Shown one piece after another: positions 9,518 through 18,146 of a stretch of 64,000 nt of DNA (positions within the stretch are counted from its first letter, which is position 1; each line of letters begins with the position of its first letter). The notes under the pieces were generated by a model, which was given only the letters and a program-made list of their open reading frames with translations, was not told where the DNA came from and did not search any database. The DNA lies in the NCBI RefSeq assembly GCF_003429085.1, contig NZ_QVTC01000006.1, positions 1 through 64,000 on the forward strand. The letters run 5' to 3'. A program made the translations under genes and the position numbers. This DNA comes from Bacillus sp. V59.32b (lineage in GTDB: Bacteria; Bacillota; Bacilli; Bacillales; DSM-1321).

Positions 9518-10237
9518 ATGAGAATTGACAAATTACTAGCCAATACAGGTTATGGTAGCAGGAAGGAAGTAAAAAAACTGCTCAAATCCGGCGCTGTCCT
9601 CGTTAATGAAAAGGTGTTAAAGGATGCGAAGGAACATGTTGATCCTGAGAAAGACCTGGTAACCGTGCATGGGGAGACTGTGGAATACAAAGAGTTTATC
9701 TATCTGATGATGAACAAGCCCCAGGGTATCCTCTCGGCAACGGAAGACAATTATCAAGAAACGGTGATTGACATTCTGGAACCTGAAGATGCCGTTTTCG
9801 AACCATTTCCAGTAGGCCGTCTTGATAAGGATACGGAAGGATTATTATTGCTGACCAATGACGGGCAGCTTGCACACCAGCTGTTATCACCGAAAAAGCA
9901 CGTACCAAAAATATATTTCGCTGTCATTGACGGAGAAGTCGGCGCAGAAGATATTCAAGCCTTTAAAAATGGGGTTACCTTGGATGATGGCTATCAGACA
10001 AAGCCGGGTAAACTTGAGATTCTTAAGTCCGGAATCCGTTCTGATATTAAGCTCACGATTACAGAAGGTAAGTTTCACCAGGTAAAGCGGATGTTTGAAG
10101 CTGTCGGGAAACGGGTCATATACTTACAGAGACTCTCAATGGGCAGCCTGCAGCTTGACGAAGAGTTGGAGCTTGGGCAATATCGGGAATTGACGGATGA
10201 GGAAATTGAAGCTCTTAAATCATATGGAAAAGAATAA
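9518..10237 (+). CDS. ytzG: RsuA/RluB-family pseudouridine synthase (YtzG)
   Basis: A 239-residue RNA-modifying enzyme. An S4 RNA-binding domain occupies roughly residues 1-60 (MRIDKLLANTGYGSRKEVKKLL) and is followed by the RsuA-type catalytic domain. The catalytic aspartate lies in PVGRLDKDTEGLLLLTNDG near residue 105. The family modifies uridine in small-subunit rRNA (position 516 in E. coli RsuA); the target here is inferred. The ATG at 9518 has a gggaggg site; the longer open frame from 9464 runs through the upstream hairpin and is not used. Confidence 0.9.
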   Translation: MRIDKLLANTGYGSRKEVKKLLKSGAVLVNEKVLKDAKEHVDPEKDLVTVHGETVEYKEFIYLMMNKPQGILSATEDNYQETVIDILEPEDAVFEPFPVGRLDKDTEGLLLLTNDGQLAHQLLSPKKHVPKIYFAVIDGEVGAEDIQAFKNGVTLDDGYQTKPGKLEILKSGIRSDIKLTITEGKFHQVKRMFEAVGKRVIYLQRLSMGSLQLDEELELGQYRELTDEEIEALKSYGKE

Positions 10238-10239
10238 AA

Positions 10240-10283
10240 ATTGAGGCGGATCCTTTAAAAGGATTCGCCTCATTTCTTTTTAA
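10240..10283 (+). terminator. ytzG terminator
   Basis: TGAGGCGGATCCTTT and AAAGGATTCGCCTCA form a long near-perfect stem just after the stop, followed by TTTCTTTTT. Confidence 0.9.
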
Positions 10284-10334
10284 CAAACACTACTTAGGTG
10301 GAGTTCTCTATGGTTTAAAGCAAGTTTACTCTTT

Positions 10335-10556
10335 TTAAGATGATATTTTTACCCGTTTGTTGGTAGTTGTCCACAAACCTCGGCTTGGGCTTTGTACTAA
10401 GTCGTTATAAGCTAACACATTTAAATCGCGCTGTATTGTCCGGGGAGTGATGCCAAATTCTTCCACAAGCTCTTGAGTAGAAACCGTACCGTTATCATTA
10501 ATAAACATATAAACGGATTTAATACGGGTTAACATGCGATTAGTTGAAGGTTTCAA
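10335..10556 (-). CDS. ytzE: Small DeoR-type helix-turn-helix protein (YtzE)
   Basis: A 73-residue stand-alone HTH domain with TQELVEEFGITPRTIQRDLNVLAYNDL at its centre, the DeoR/HTH_11 helix-turn-helix. It has no effector domain, as in B. subtilis YtzE. An ATG exists at 10574, but the ribosome site taggagtgat lies after it and points to the TTG at 10556 (KPSTNRMLTRIK...). It is presumably a DNA-binding regulator with unknown targets. It converges with ytzG across a terminator. Confidence 0.82.
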   Translation of the reverse strand: MKPSTNRMLTRIKSVYMFINDNGTVSTQELVEEFGITPRTIQRDLNVLAYNDLVQSPSRGLWTTTNKRVKISS

Positions 10557-10870
10557 AAAATCACTCCTATTCATTTTTAACTCACTTCAAAAACGAAGTG
10601 AAAAACAACCGATATCAGGAAGCTTTTCAGCTGCCTTATGTACTTGCTATACCACCAATAACTCCTCTATAACCAAGATGTATACACTAGCTGTCATTGG
10701 TTTTATTTTACTCTTATAGTATGTGAAATTCCATGGTAAATAACTGAATTTACAAAAGAATTGCAATATTTACCTTCCTGTGATATGTATATACAAAATT
10801 AAAAGGTTCTTCACCATAACTGGTGGTTTAATATTGATTAACGTAATATCTCAGTCAATTTTGCAACAAA

Positions 10871-11122
10871 GTTGATTGGCGAGGATATGCGAGACTCCTC
10901 GAAAATGCATACGCATTTTCTCGTGCGGTGCCTATTCATGGATGATGATTCAACGTCCTGCGGGAAAAGCAGGCCAGTTAACGGAACGTCGACTAAGATC
11001 TGCCACGTCCTTATGTCTTACGTCGACGCCAACACATCCTGTGTAAGTCCCGGAGGCGTGCCCTTTGCCGAGGAGGCTCCCGGACTGCCCGCGGAAAGCG
11101 AGCGCCTGGAGCGGGAATCAAC
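10871..11122. repeat. Large composite intergenic repeat, class R2
   Basis: This 252-bp GC-rich element fills most of the 710-bp gap between ytzE and the M48 peptidase gene. It starts GTTGATTGG and ends GGAATCAAC, an inverted terminal pair. Inside are nested hairpins, including gactcctcg/cgagg, aatgcatacgcatt, and aacacatcctgtgt with cgtcgac copies on both sides. Words tcctgcgg and cggaaagcgag recur at 1-112 and 60622-60751. The hairpin word acacatcctgtgt also resembles the core of the R1 repeats (gcacaggatgtgc). An 86-codon open frame across it is judged spurious. No gene is seen in the flanking parts of the gap. Confidence 0.75.
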
Positions 11123-11284
11123 GGATAATTAAAAGCTTAAACCACTTCTTTTGGTGAAGAAACAATTAAAATATCTAAAACCATATAAAGGGAAAAATTG
11201 CATCTTTTAATAATATTTTAATTCCTTTATACTTTTTTAGTCTTTACTAACTATAAACAGAGAGATTACTAGGGGGAAACATTT

Positions 11285-12589
11285 TTGATTCAAGAAGAAA
11301 CATTAAGACACCAGCTTGTACACCCGAAAGAAAATAGGTATTTTGCACTTACCATGCTATTTTCTATTTTGGCATACATATCGTTGCTATTTTCGATAAT
11401 CGGAATCATCATCATTGCGGTAATTATTCTAATATCTTATTTTTCTCATGCTCTTTCGATGGCATCAATCCGGCGGAATGGTGTCCGAATAAGTGAAAAA
11501 CAATTTCCGGAAATCTATGAAAAAGCGGTCCAAGTGGCAAACGAAATGGGACTGGAAAAAATGCCATCCATTTACGTGGTGGAAGCCACTGGTGTTTTGA
11601 ATGCTTTTGCGACCCGTTTTTTCGGGAAAAATATGGTTGTTATGTATTCGGAGATTTTTGATTTAAGCGAGGAAGGAAAAGAGGATGAGCTGCTATTTGT
11701 GCTGGTACATGAATTTGCCCATTTGAAACGCCGCCATGTATTGGTGCATTTTCTGCTCCTTCCGGCCATGTATATCCCGTTTTTGGGAGAAGCATATTTG
11801 AGGGCCTGCGAGTATACATGCGATCGATATGCTGCTTTTTATACAAAAAACCTGGAAGCTTCTAAAGAGGCGCTGACGATGCTGGCAATCGGGAAGAAGC
11901 TTTCCCATAAGGTAAACAAGGAAGCATTTATTGAACAAATCAGGGAAGAAAGCGGATTTTTTGCCTGGCTCAGTGAGAAGCTGGCTTCTCATCCACATCT
12001 CCCCAAAAGACTAAATGCCCTTGACCATTGGGTAGCACCGGAAGATCATTTATTGGTGAAGGAGAAAAAGAGGACGGTTGTAGCAGGGGTGATCATTTCT
12101 GCCGTTGTCTTCATCGCTTTACCTGTAGGGGTCGGAGTGGCTATTTATAAGTTAGCAAGTATGGATGCGTTGTCGGGGATATTCAGTGATGAGGTCGGAA
12201 TCTATGAGGATTATGAGATTGAAGGGGCTACACCTTTGATGGAAGCTGCAGACATCGGGGATATTGAAGAAATGGAAAAAATGATTTCTGAAGGGGAAGA
12301 TATTGAAGCAAAGGATGAAGATGGTTCCACTGCACTTCAATGGGCAGTTAGTTCCGAAGATACCGAGGCGGCAAAATTCTTGCTTGAAAACGGAGCAGAC
12401 ATTAACACGATCGATACTTGGAAATCGACACCTTTGATCTACGCATCAAGCTTTGAAGATTCCGAAATGGTGGAGTTACTTCTAGGATATAATCCAGATA
12501 CCACAATAAAGGACGAAGAAGGAATGACAGCTTTGGATTATGCTAAAGATTATGAAAACGAAGAGATTATTGATCTTTTATCTAAATAA
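11285..12589 (+). CDS. M48-family membrane metallopeptidase with C-terminal ankyrin repeats
   Basis: A 434-residue protein. The N-terminal part has a membrane hairpin (about residues 20-60) and an M48 (HtpX/Ste24-like) catalytic domain with the zinc motif HEFAH at residues 142-146 and the third ligand in the ACEYTCDRYA helix. A further membrane segment follows near residue 260. Residues 310-434 are ankyrin repeats (TPLMEAADIGDIEEM, TALQWAVSSEDTEA, TPLIYASSFEDSEM). The start is a TTG behind agggggaaac. The ankyrin part probably binds a protein partner or substrate. The orientation of the catalytic site across the membrane cannot be decided here. It stands alone between terminators. Confidence 0.88.
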   Translation: MIQEETLRHQLVHPKENRYFALTMLFSILAYISLLFSIIGIIIIAVIILISYFSHALSMASIRRNGVRISEKQFPEIYEKAVQVANEMGLEKMPSIYVVEATGVLNAFATRFFGKNMVVMYSEIFDLSEEGKEDELLFVLVHEFAHLKRRHVLVHFLLLPAMYIPFLGEAYLRACEYTCDRYAAFYTKNLEASKEALTMLAIGKKLSHKVNKEAFIEQIREESGFFAWLSEKLASHPHLPKRLNALDHWVAPEDHLLVKEKKRTVVAGVIISAVVFIALPVGVGVAIYKLASMDALSGIFSDEVGIYEDYEIEGATPLMEAADIGDIEEMEKMISEGEDIEAKDEDGSTALQWAVSSEDTEAAKFLLENGADINTIDTWKSTPLIYASSFEDSEMVELLLGYNPDTTIKDEEGMTALDYAKDYENEEIIDLLSK

Positions 12590-12600
12590 TAACGAATTGG

Positions 12601-12637
12601 AGCCTATTTCTGTTCTGAACAGGGATAGGCTTCTTAT
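12601..12637 (+). terminator. Terminator after the M48-ankyrin gene
   Basis: GCCTATTTCTGTT and AACAGGGATAGGC form an imperfect 13-bp stem, followed by TTCTTATAT rather than a pure T run. Confidence 0.65.
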
Positions 12638-12651
12638 ATATATGGAACTTC

Positions 12652-12843
12652 TTGGATGGTGAAACGCAAGATTTAATTCCCGATGTATTAATAGTCAGTA
12701 TAATTTTGTTTGCATTCGGTATTTTGCTCAAAGCTGATGAAGACATCGGGAAATATTCAAAATGGATGAAATCCCAGCCGGGGACAAAAGCATTCAGAAA
12801 CAGAAGTCAAAGGGCAGACGGAAATAGTTTGGGTACGAGGTAG
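12652..12843 (+). CDS. Possible small membrane protein, hypothetical
   Basis: A 63-codon frame with a TTG start, one hydrophobic segment (LIVSIILFAFGILL) and a basic C-terminal tail. No ribosome site is evident and I do not recognise a family. The composition is protein-like in the first half, but the second half (RNRSQRADGNSLGTR) is not convincing. It could be a remnant or chance. It fills the gap between the M48 gene and the WGR gene. Confidence 0.3.
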   Translation: MDGETQDLIPDVLIVSIILFAFGILLKADEDIGKYSKWMKSQPGTKAFRNRSQRADGNSLGTR

Positions 12844-12903
12844 CTTCCACACATTGTGTAATTGCATTATCATAGAGTTATAAATTAATAAGGAGAGGAA
12901 AGT

Positions 12904-13692
12904 ATGGAGATTTTACTCATTTACCAAGATGGATCCTCTAATAAGTTTTGGAAGATTAATGTCTTAGGAAGTTCTTATACAGTAACCTATGGAAAAATAG
13001 GTACGGTCGGAAATGTTAAAACAAAAGACTTCAATTCTGAAGAAAATTGCTTAAAAGAAGCGGAAAAATTAATTCAATCCAAATTGAAAAAGGGCTATAC
13101 AGTCTCAGAATACTCCGGGCACATTATCAAGGACAGTACCATGACAGAAGAGTATTTTTGGGGCTTGCTTGAAAAAGCCAAGAATAAGGGTGAAGACCAG
13201 GAGGAGCAGTTTGAGTGGCTGGTCACCCATTTGTCCAAAAGCCCTATAAAAGAGATTGTAAGGTTTGATTATATTTTTAACAAGCACTATAAGAAGTCAT
13301 ACACCTCTGATTTATGGGCAGCTGCCTATATTGTCATGGGAGGTTGCTCGGATGATAGTTTCGACTATTTCAGGGCATGGCTTTTATATCTTGGCAAGGA
13401 TATGTACGAAGAGGCTATTAAGGATCCTGAGTCAATCATCCCGCACTTGGAAGCGTTGGAAGAAGAGGATATGCCTGATTTCGAAGATATACTTTCTTTG
13501 GCCTGTTTGGCTTATGAGGAGAAAACGGGACTGGATCCTGATGATTATTATGATTTGTATACCAAACTCACCGATGATGCAATGCTTGATTCGGAATTAG
13601 AATTGGATTGGGATGAGGATGATGAGGAAAGACTCCGTAACAAATTCCCTCGTCTTTGGGAGATTTACGGCGAGAATCCATTAGAGCATTAA
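12904..13692 (+). CDS. WGR domain plus DUF4240 domain protein
   Basis: A 262-residue cytosolic protein. Residues 1-75 form a WGR domain (FWKINVLGSSYTVTYGKIGTVG and the following helix), a fold known from PARP enzymes and bacterial proteins of the MolR type. Residues from about 80 to 230 match DUF4240 (MTEEYFWGLLEKAK, ending in acidic LELDWDEDDEERL). DUF4240 is of unknown function and often appears in accessory and toxin-immunity settings. An aggagagg site precedes the ATG. It stands alone and may have been acquired, but base composition does not stand out. The domain calls rest on motif recognition. Confidence 0.75.
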   Translation: MEILLIYQDGSSNKFWKINVLGSSYTVTYGKIGTVGNVKTKDFNSEENCLKEAEKLIQSKLKKGYTVSEYSGHIIKDSTMTEEYFWGLLEKAKNKGEDQEEQFEWLVTHLSKSPIKEIVRFDYIFNKHYKKSYTSDLWAAAYIVMGGCSDDSFDYFRAWLLYLGKDMYEEAIKDPESIIPHLEALEEEDMPDFEDILSLACLAYEEKTGLDPDDYYDLYTKLTDDAMLDSELELDWDEDDEERLRNKFPRLWEIYGENPLEH

Positions 13693-13742
13693 TTTTCGTT
13701 TTATCATTTATTTTCAAATCATATTCTACAAAATGAATAGAA

Positions 13743-13776
13743 CAAAAAAACGCTTGGATTTTTTTCTCCAGGCGTC
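13743..13776 (-). terminator. racA terminator
   Basis: Read on the minus strand, CGCCTGGA and TCCAAGCG flank an A/T loop and are followed by TTTTTTT, 40 bases beyond the racA stop. It may also act weakly for the WGR gene. Confidence 0.75.
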
Positions 13777-13819
13777 TTATATTCTTGATATACATATATT
13801 TAAAAGAATACTATCATCC

Positions 13820-14338
13820 TCAAAATCCAAACAATATGGATAACAACTTTTTCTTTCGCGTTTTTTTCATTGGTCTTGATTGATCAAAAACGAGCAAATC
13901 AGCAGGAGGACTTTTCTTTATTTCGCTTTGTTTATCCTCCAAGGCATCTAAGCGTTCATGTAGCCTCTGCACTTCTTGCTGAAGTTCATCTATCTCACTT
14001 CGATGCTGTAATATTTGATAGAAGGCTACGCCGTCCGCTTTTTTATCCAGTCTTCTCTCCAGCTCATTCACATTGAATGCCAGTTTTTCTATGGAAGGAT
14101 CGCTATTATGGCTTTTAATTGATCCTTTGCGTATTTTCTTTTTGGTGACCGCGATATCCTGCAGAACCATTCCGCTGCATAGCTGTTCCTGTATCTGCTT
14201 TAATAGTTCAATGTCACCTTCTGAAAACAAATAGTGGCCAAGATCATTGCGTTCCATATCCAAATGCAGCTCTTTAATCCAACGTTTAATAGTGCTTGGA
14301 GAAACGCCCAACAATTTTGAAACCGTACTTGTATTCAT
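13820..14338 (-). CDS. racA: Chromosome-anchoring protein RacA
   Basis: A 172-residue protein with a MerR-like helix-turn-helix at residues 1-60 (TSTVSKLLGVSPSTIKRWIKEL), a heptad-rich coiled coil at about 85-135, and a basic C-terminus ending KKKLLSILFGF, which fits an amphipathic membrane anchor. RacA ties the chromosome origin region to the cell pole by DivIVA during spore formation. Length is close to the 184 residues of B. subtilis RacA. The start has aaggggtgat upstream. The call rests on domain order, since coiled coils align poorly. Confidence 0.8.
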   Translation of the reverse strand: MNTSTVSKLLGVSPSTIKRWIKELHLDMERNDLGHYLFSEGDIELLKQIQEQLCSGMVLQDIAVTKKKIRKGSIKSHNSDPSIEKLAFNVNELERRLDKKADGVAFYQILQHRSEIDELQQEVQRLHERLDALEDKQSEIKKSPPADLLVFDQSRPMKKTRKKKLLSILFGF

Positions 14339-14489
14339 TCTATCACCCCTTGAGGTACATATTCTCTTTTTCGTGTATGTTTCCTTTCAGGGTGACAAAA
14401 CAAGTGGCTGTTCGGCAAAGAAAGTTAAAATGGAATAACTTTCTAAAAAGTATGTCGAGCTGCAATGGAATTCTGTACGATTTAATCCA

Positions 14490-14975
14490 TTAAGACAGAG
14501 CCTTCCTCGCAAGCTTGACATCATTTTCGAGAAGCTTATTCAGGTCATACGCCGGATATAATCCCTTTTGGTACATATAATTGAAAATCCGTTCGTGGAC
14601 TTTGACGGCCCCGTTCAACTGTTTTTTCAGCACTTCTCTTAGCATTGGTGTTGCTGTTTCGGTAATGGCGACAGCGTAGTTTCTTACACTGGATTTTGCA
14701 AAGGCAAGCAAATCCCCTGCAAAAAAGCCGTCCCCATACATCCTATATTCATCTGATTCTCCCGGTTTAGGAGCATATGGATAAAATTGAAGCAGTTCTT
14801 GCAAGTTTTTCTCGAGGTCCTGAATGGTTTGCAGGTAAATACGCTCCAATGCATCATCTTTAATTTTTTTTAAGCCCTTCTTAACCTTCATCAGACCGAT
14901 TGAGCTAAAAGCAACCAATTCATGAAGTTCAAGCGTTTCATGCCAGGCAAGTGTTCGTGGATTATTTTGGTTCAT
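14490..14975 (-). CDS. CotF-family spore coat protein
   Basis: A 161-residue helical protein with the N-terminal LAWHETLELHELVAFSSIGLMKVKK segment typical of the CotF/YhcQ coat family (ferritin-like helices). The C-terminal segment (LNKLLENDVKLARKAL) is also family-like. These proteins locate to the spore coat or the spore interior; no enzymatic role is known. A strong aaaggagac site precedes the ATG. It is divergent from pepV, and no regulatory sites were recognised in the gap between them. Confidence 0.8.
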   Translation of the reverse strand: MNQNNPRTLAWHETLELHELVAFSSIGLMKVKKGLKKIKDDALERIYLQTIQDLEKNLQELLQFYPYAPKPGESDEYRMYGDGFFAGDLLAFAKSSVRNYAVAITETATPMLREVLKKQLNGAVKVHERIFNYMYQKGLYPAYDLNKLLENDVKLARKALS

Positions 14976-15137
14976 TTTCTTGTCTCCTTTTCATTCTTAT
15001 CTCTTTACAGTATGAAACAAGAGGAAGGAGGGAGCTTAACCCACTAATAAATTCACTCAGTTATTTACGTAGAGCGTTAATTTTAGCAAATAATGATAAA
15101 ATAACATTAGATTATCCAAAGAATAGGAGTGTCGTCC

Positions 15138-16553
15138 GTGACAGAAATCAATTGGCAAAAAGAAGTAGAGAATCGGAAGGGTGACTTGCTAAAGGACACC
15201 CAACACCTTCTTCATATTAGAAGTGTTCTAGATGAAGAAAGCACTTCTCCCGAGGCACCGCTCGGCAAAGGGGTGAAGGAAGCGCTCGAATTTATGCTGC
15301 AGCTGGGTGAAAAGGACGGTTTTACGGCAAAGAATGTCGATCATATAGCAGGACATCTGGAAATGGGGCAGGGTGATGATTTAGTCGGCATCCTTTGCCA
15401 TGTCGATGTGGTGCCTGAGGGAGACGGCTGGAGCTCAGATCCTTATGGCGCAGAAATCAGGGACGGGAAAATCTTTGCGCGAGGCGCAATTGATGATAAA
15501 GGACCGACAATGGCGGCTTATTATGCGATGAAAATCATCAAAGAACTGGGACTTCCCTTAAACAAACGCGTCCGAATGATTATCGGGACAGATGAGGAGT
15601 CCGAATGGAGATGTGTCGACCGTTACTTCGAAACCGAAGAAATGCCGACTCTAGGCTTTGCTCCTGATGCGGATTTCCCGATCATCAACGCCGAAAAAGG
15701 AATCTGGGATTTTTCGATTAAACAAAATCGGGATACTGCAAGTAGAGCCAAAGTCGAGCTGGATATTGTGGAATTCACCTCAGGCAGACGGCGGAATATG
15801 GTACCGGATTACGCGATTGCCCGCCTGCATGCACCTGGACAGCTGGATGAATTGACCCAGCGATTCAAGACGTTTACCGAAAAGCATTCGCTGAATGGCA
15901 AAGCCACCATTGAGCATGAGGATATCATCTTGGAGGTTGAAGGGGTTTCGGCTCATGGTATGGAGCCGAACAACGGCGTCAACGCTGGATTATATTTGGC
16001 GGCGTTTTTATCAGGGCTCGCCATCCCGCAGCAGGCTAAAAATTATTTTACTTTCGTCCATGATTACTTATTCGGAGATTCCCGCGGCAACAAACTAGGC
16101 ATTGCCTATTCAGATGAAATCACAGGCGATTTGACTCTTAATGCGGGAATCCTTAGCTACTATAAAGAAAAAGGCGGGAGCATCTCCTTCTCTATGCGCT
16201 ACCCGGTTACCTTTCAATGGGAAGAAGGCTACAAAGTCCTCGAAAGTACAGGAAACAGGCTTGGTTTTCAGATAGAATCCGACTCCAATTCTGGGCCGCA
16301 TCATGTGAAAAGTGACAGCTTCCTGATTAAAACGCTTCAAAGGGTGTACGAAGAAGCAACAGGACAGAAAGCAGAACTGCTTTCCATCGGTGGCGGAACC
16401 TATGCGAGATCGCTTGAAGAAGGGGTTGCATTCGGGCCATTATTCCCTGGAAGCGAGGATATCGCACATCAAAAGGATGAATACATTGATATAGATGATT
16501 TGTTGAAGGCTGCGGCGATATATGCCCACGCTATTTATGAATTGGCAAAATAA
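15138..16553 (+). CDS. pepV: M20-family dipeptidase PepV
   Basis: A 471-residue cytosolic zinc dipeptidase. Metal-binding and catalytic motifs are in order: GILCHVDVVPEGDGW near residue 90, the bridging aspartate in ARGAIDDKGPT near 118, and GTDEESEW near 153. The lid domain follows, with GVSAHGMEPNNGVNA near 275. It releases N-terminal residues from dipeptides. The ORF begins with a GTG at 15129, but aataggag abuts it directly. The second GTG at 15138 has proper spacing and is chosen. The next gene, dat, starts 22 bases after the stop. Confidence 0.92.
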   Translation: MTEINWQKEVENRKGDLLKDTQHLLHIRSVLDEESTSPEAPLGKGVKEALEFMLQLGEKDGFTAKNVDHIAGHLEMGQGDDLVGILCHVDVVPEGDGWSSDPYGAEIRDGKIFARGAIDDKGPTMAAYYAMKIIKELGLPLNKRVRMIIGTDEESEWRCVDRYFETEEMPTLGFAPDADFPIINAEKGIWDFSIKQNRDTASRAKVELDIVEFTSGRRRNMVPDYAIARLHAPGQLDELTQRFKTFTEKHSLNGKATIEHEDIILEVEGVSAHGMEPNNGVNAGLYLAAFLSGLAIPQQAKNYFTFVHDYLFGDSRGNKLGIAYSDEITGDLTLNAGILSYYKEKGGSISFSMRYPVTFQWEEGYKVLESTGNRLGFQIESDSNSGPHHVKSDSFLIKTLQRVYEEATGQKAELLSIGGGTYARSLEEGVAFGPLFPGSEDIAHQKDEYIDIDDLLKAAAIYAHAIYELAK

Positions 16554-16575
16554 GAAATCAAGGGAGAGATACACG

Positions 16576-17433
16576 ATGGATAAAATGATTCTCAACGGTG
16601 AAATCACCTTGAAATCGGATATAAAGCTAGATTTAGATGATCGCGGTTACCAGTTTGGCGATGGGATTTACGAAGTAATCCGTGTATATAACGGAAAGCT
16701 CTTCACAAGCAGGGATCATCTCAATCGTCTCATGGCAAGCGCTGAGAGTATTTCGTTGAAGATGTCCTTTACGGTGCCGGAGATTGAAGAGCAGCTCAAA
16801 CAGTTGATTCAAGAAAACGGATTGGTAGATGGAACGATTTATATGCAATTTTCAAGAGGCGTCTCGCCAAGGAATCATGCCTTCCCTGTTCCTGCCGTTG
16901 ATCCGGTTTATGTAGCCTATACGAAGCCTTTAGTTTATTCCACTGAATTAGCCGAAACGGGTGTAAAAGCGATTTTGACAGAAGATATTCGCTGGCTAAG
17001 ATGTGATATCAAAAGCTTAAACCTGCTCGGGAATATCCTCGCAAAACAAAAGGCGGTAGAAGCGGGTTGCTTTGAAGCGCTGCAGCATCGGGACGGGATC
17101 GTTACGGAAGGAAGTTCATCCAACGTTTCAATTGTTGTGGATGGAAAGGTGAAGACACATCCAGCAACGAATTTGATCCTTAACGGGATATCGAGACAGG
17201 TGATGCTCAGGTCTTGCAAAGAAAATGGAATTCCTTACTCGGAAGAAACTTTTTCAGTGGAGGAGCTTCTAAACGCGGACGAGGTTTTCTTGACGGGAAC
17301 AACAGTTGAGGTTCTCCCAATCATTGAAATTGATGGCAAATCTGTTGGTGACGGCTCTCCAGGCCAACTCACAAGGAAGCTTCAGCAAATGTTCCGGGAT
17401 AAAGTAACAAAACAGTGCGGATCTCATTCATAA
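16576..17433 (+). CDS. dat: D-amino acid aminotransferase
   Basis: A 285-residue fold-type IV PLP transaminase. Lys146 in DIKSLNLLGN is the PLP lysine, and EGSSSNV near 180 and GTTVEVLP near 243 are the usual phosphate and carboxylate contacts. The enzyme makes D-glutamate and D-alanine for cell-wall precursors. The ATG at 16576 has agggagag upstream; a longer frame from 16522 overlaps pepV and lacks a site. With pepV it forms a likely two-gene operon, a pairing different from B. subtilis, where dat (yheM) is elsewhere. Confidence 0.93.
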   Translation: MDKMILNGEITLKSDIKLDLDDRGYQFGDGIYEVIRVYNGKLFTSRDHLNRLMASAESISLKMSFTVPEIEEQLKQLIQENGLVDGTIYMQFSRGVSPRNHAFPVPAVDPVYVAYTKPLVYSTELAETGVKAILTEDIRWLRCDIKSLNLLGNILAKQKAVEAGCFEALQHRDGIVTEGSSSNVSIVVDGKVKTHPATNLILNGISRQVMLRSCKENGIPYSEETFSVEELLNADEVFLTGTTVEVLPIIEIDGKSVGDGSPGQLTRKLQQMFRDKVTKQCGSHS

Positions 17434-17439
17434 GAAAAA

Positions 17440-17478
17440 GACGAAATTCCTGTACGATTCTTGTGCGGGAATTTTAAA
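17440..17478 (+). terminator. Possible dat terminator
   Basis: AAATTCCTGTACGA and TGTGCGGGAATTTT form an imperfect hairpin, followed by only a few T. It is weaker than the other terminators in the window. Confidence 0.45.
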
Positions 17479-17537
17479 CGGGAGAATAAGAGGGCAAGAT
17501 GTGTTTATGATAAGATAAAAAAAGGAAGGTATCAAAC

Positions 17538-18104
17538 ATGACTTCAAATACTCACTTTTTCTATGCTTTGACATTGCCTGATGAAACGAAAGAATATATT
17601 TCCGAGATAACAGAGCAAATAAAACCGGAGTTTTCTTTCAAAAAATGGCTCCATAAAGCTGATTATCATATCACCCTTAGCTTTCTTGGAAATGCACCTG
17701 AGGATATGAAGCAAAAATCCATTCATCTCGTCAAAGAAGCTTTGGAGGATGAAGCTTCTTTCCAGCTTGAGCTTTTTCAAATCGGCACTTTTGGCAGCAA
17801 AAATCTTCCGAGAATACTGTGGACCAGTGTGGCTGTTCAGGAGAGGCTTTTTCAAATTCAGAAAAAAGTGTACAATGCTTGTCAGGAGGCTGGTTTTTCA
17901 TTGGATAAAAAACCATTTAAACCGCATATTACCATGGCGAGAAAATATATAGGGGAAAGACCTTTTTCAATTGAAGAGCTTCAGATAAAAGCGGGCCTTG
18001 CGTCAAGAGGTCATTCCTTTTCCGCAACAGCGGTCACGCTTTATCAAACGCATATCGGAGCCTCTCCGTCATACGAACCGGTATTTACTATACCTCTGAA
18101 ATAA
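17538..18104 (+). CDS. ytlP: RNA 2',3'-cyclic phosphodiesterase (LigT/ThpR family, YtlP)
   Basis: A 188-residue 2H phosphoesterase with both HxTx motifs: YHITLSFLG near residue 44 and KPHITMARK near residue 130. The family opens 2',3'-cyclic phosphates in RNA, leaving 2'-phosphates. The ribosome site aaaggaaggt precedes the ATG. It is followed by ytlQ and ytlR, the same trio as in B. subtilis. No metabolic link between the three is known. Confidence 0.9.
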   Translation: MTSNTHFFYALTLPDETKEYISEITEQIKPEFSFKKWLHKADYHITLSFLGNAPEDMKQKSIHLVKEALEDEASFQLELFQIGTFGSKNLPRILWTSVAVQERLFQIQKKVYNACQEAGFSLDKKPFKPHITMARKYIGERPFSIEELQIKAGLASRGHSFSATAVTLYQTHIGASPSYEPVFTIPLK

Positions 18105-18146
18105 ATATCAATGAATTTTTTATAAAATAGAGACTGGTGTGATAGC

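Noticed and set aside
10694-10735. 13-codon hydrophobic frame upstream of the R2 repeat as a second small toxin
   Set aside because: It has no ribosome site, promoter or terminator, unlike the locus at 52984-53064.
10872-11132. 86-codon open frame
   Set aside because: It lies wholly inside an R2 repeat, has no ribosome site and encodes no recognisable protein; frames of this type arise from GC-rich hairpins.
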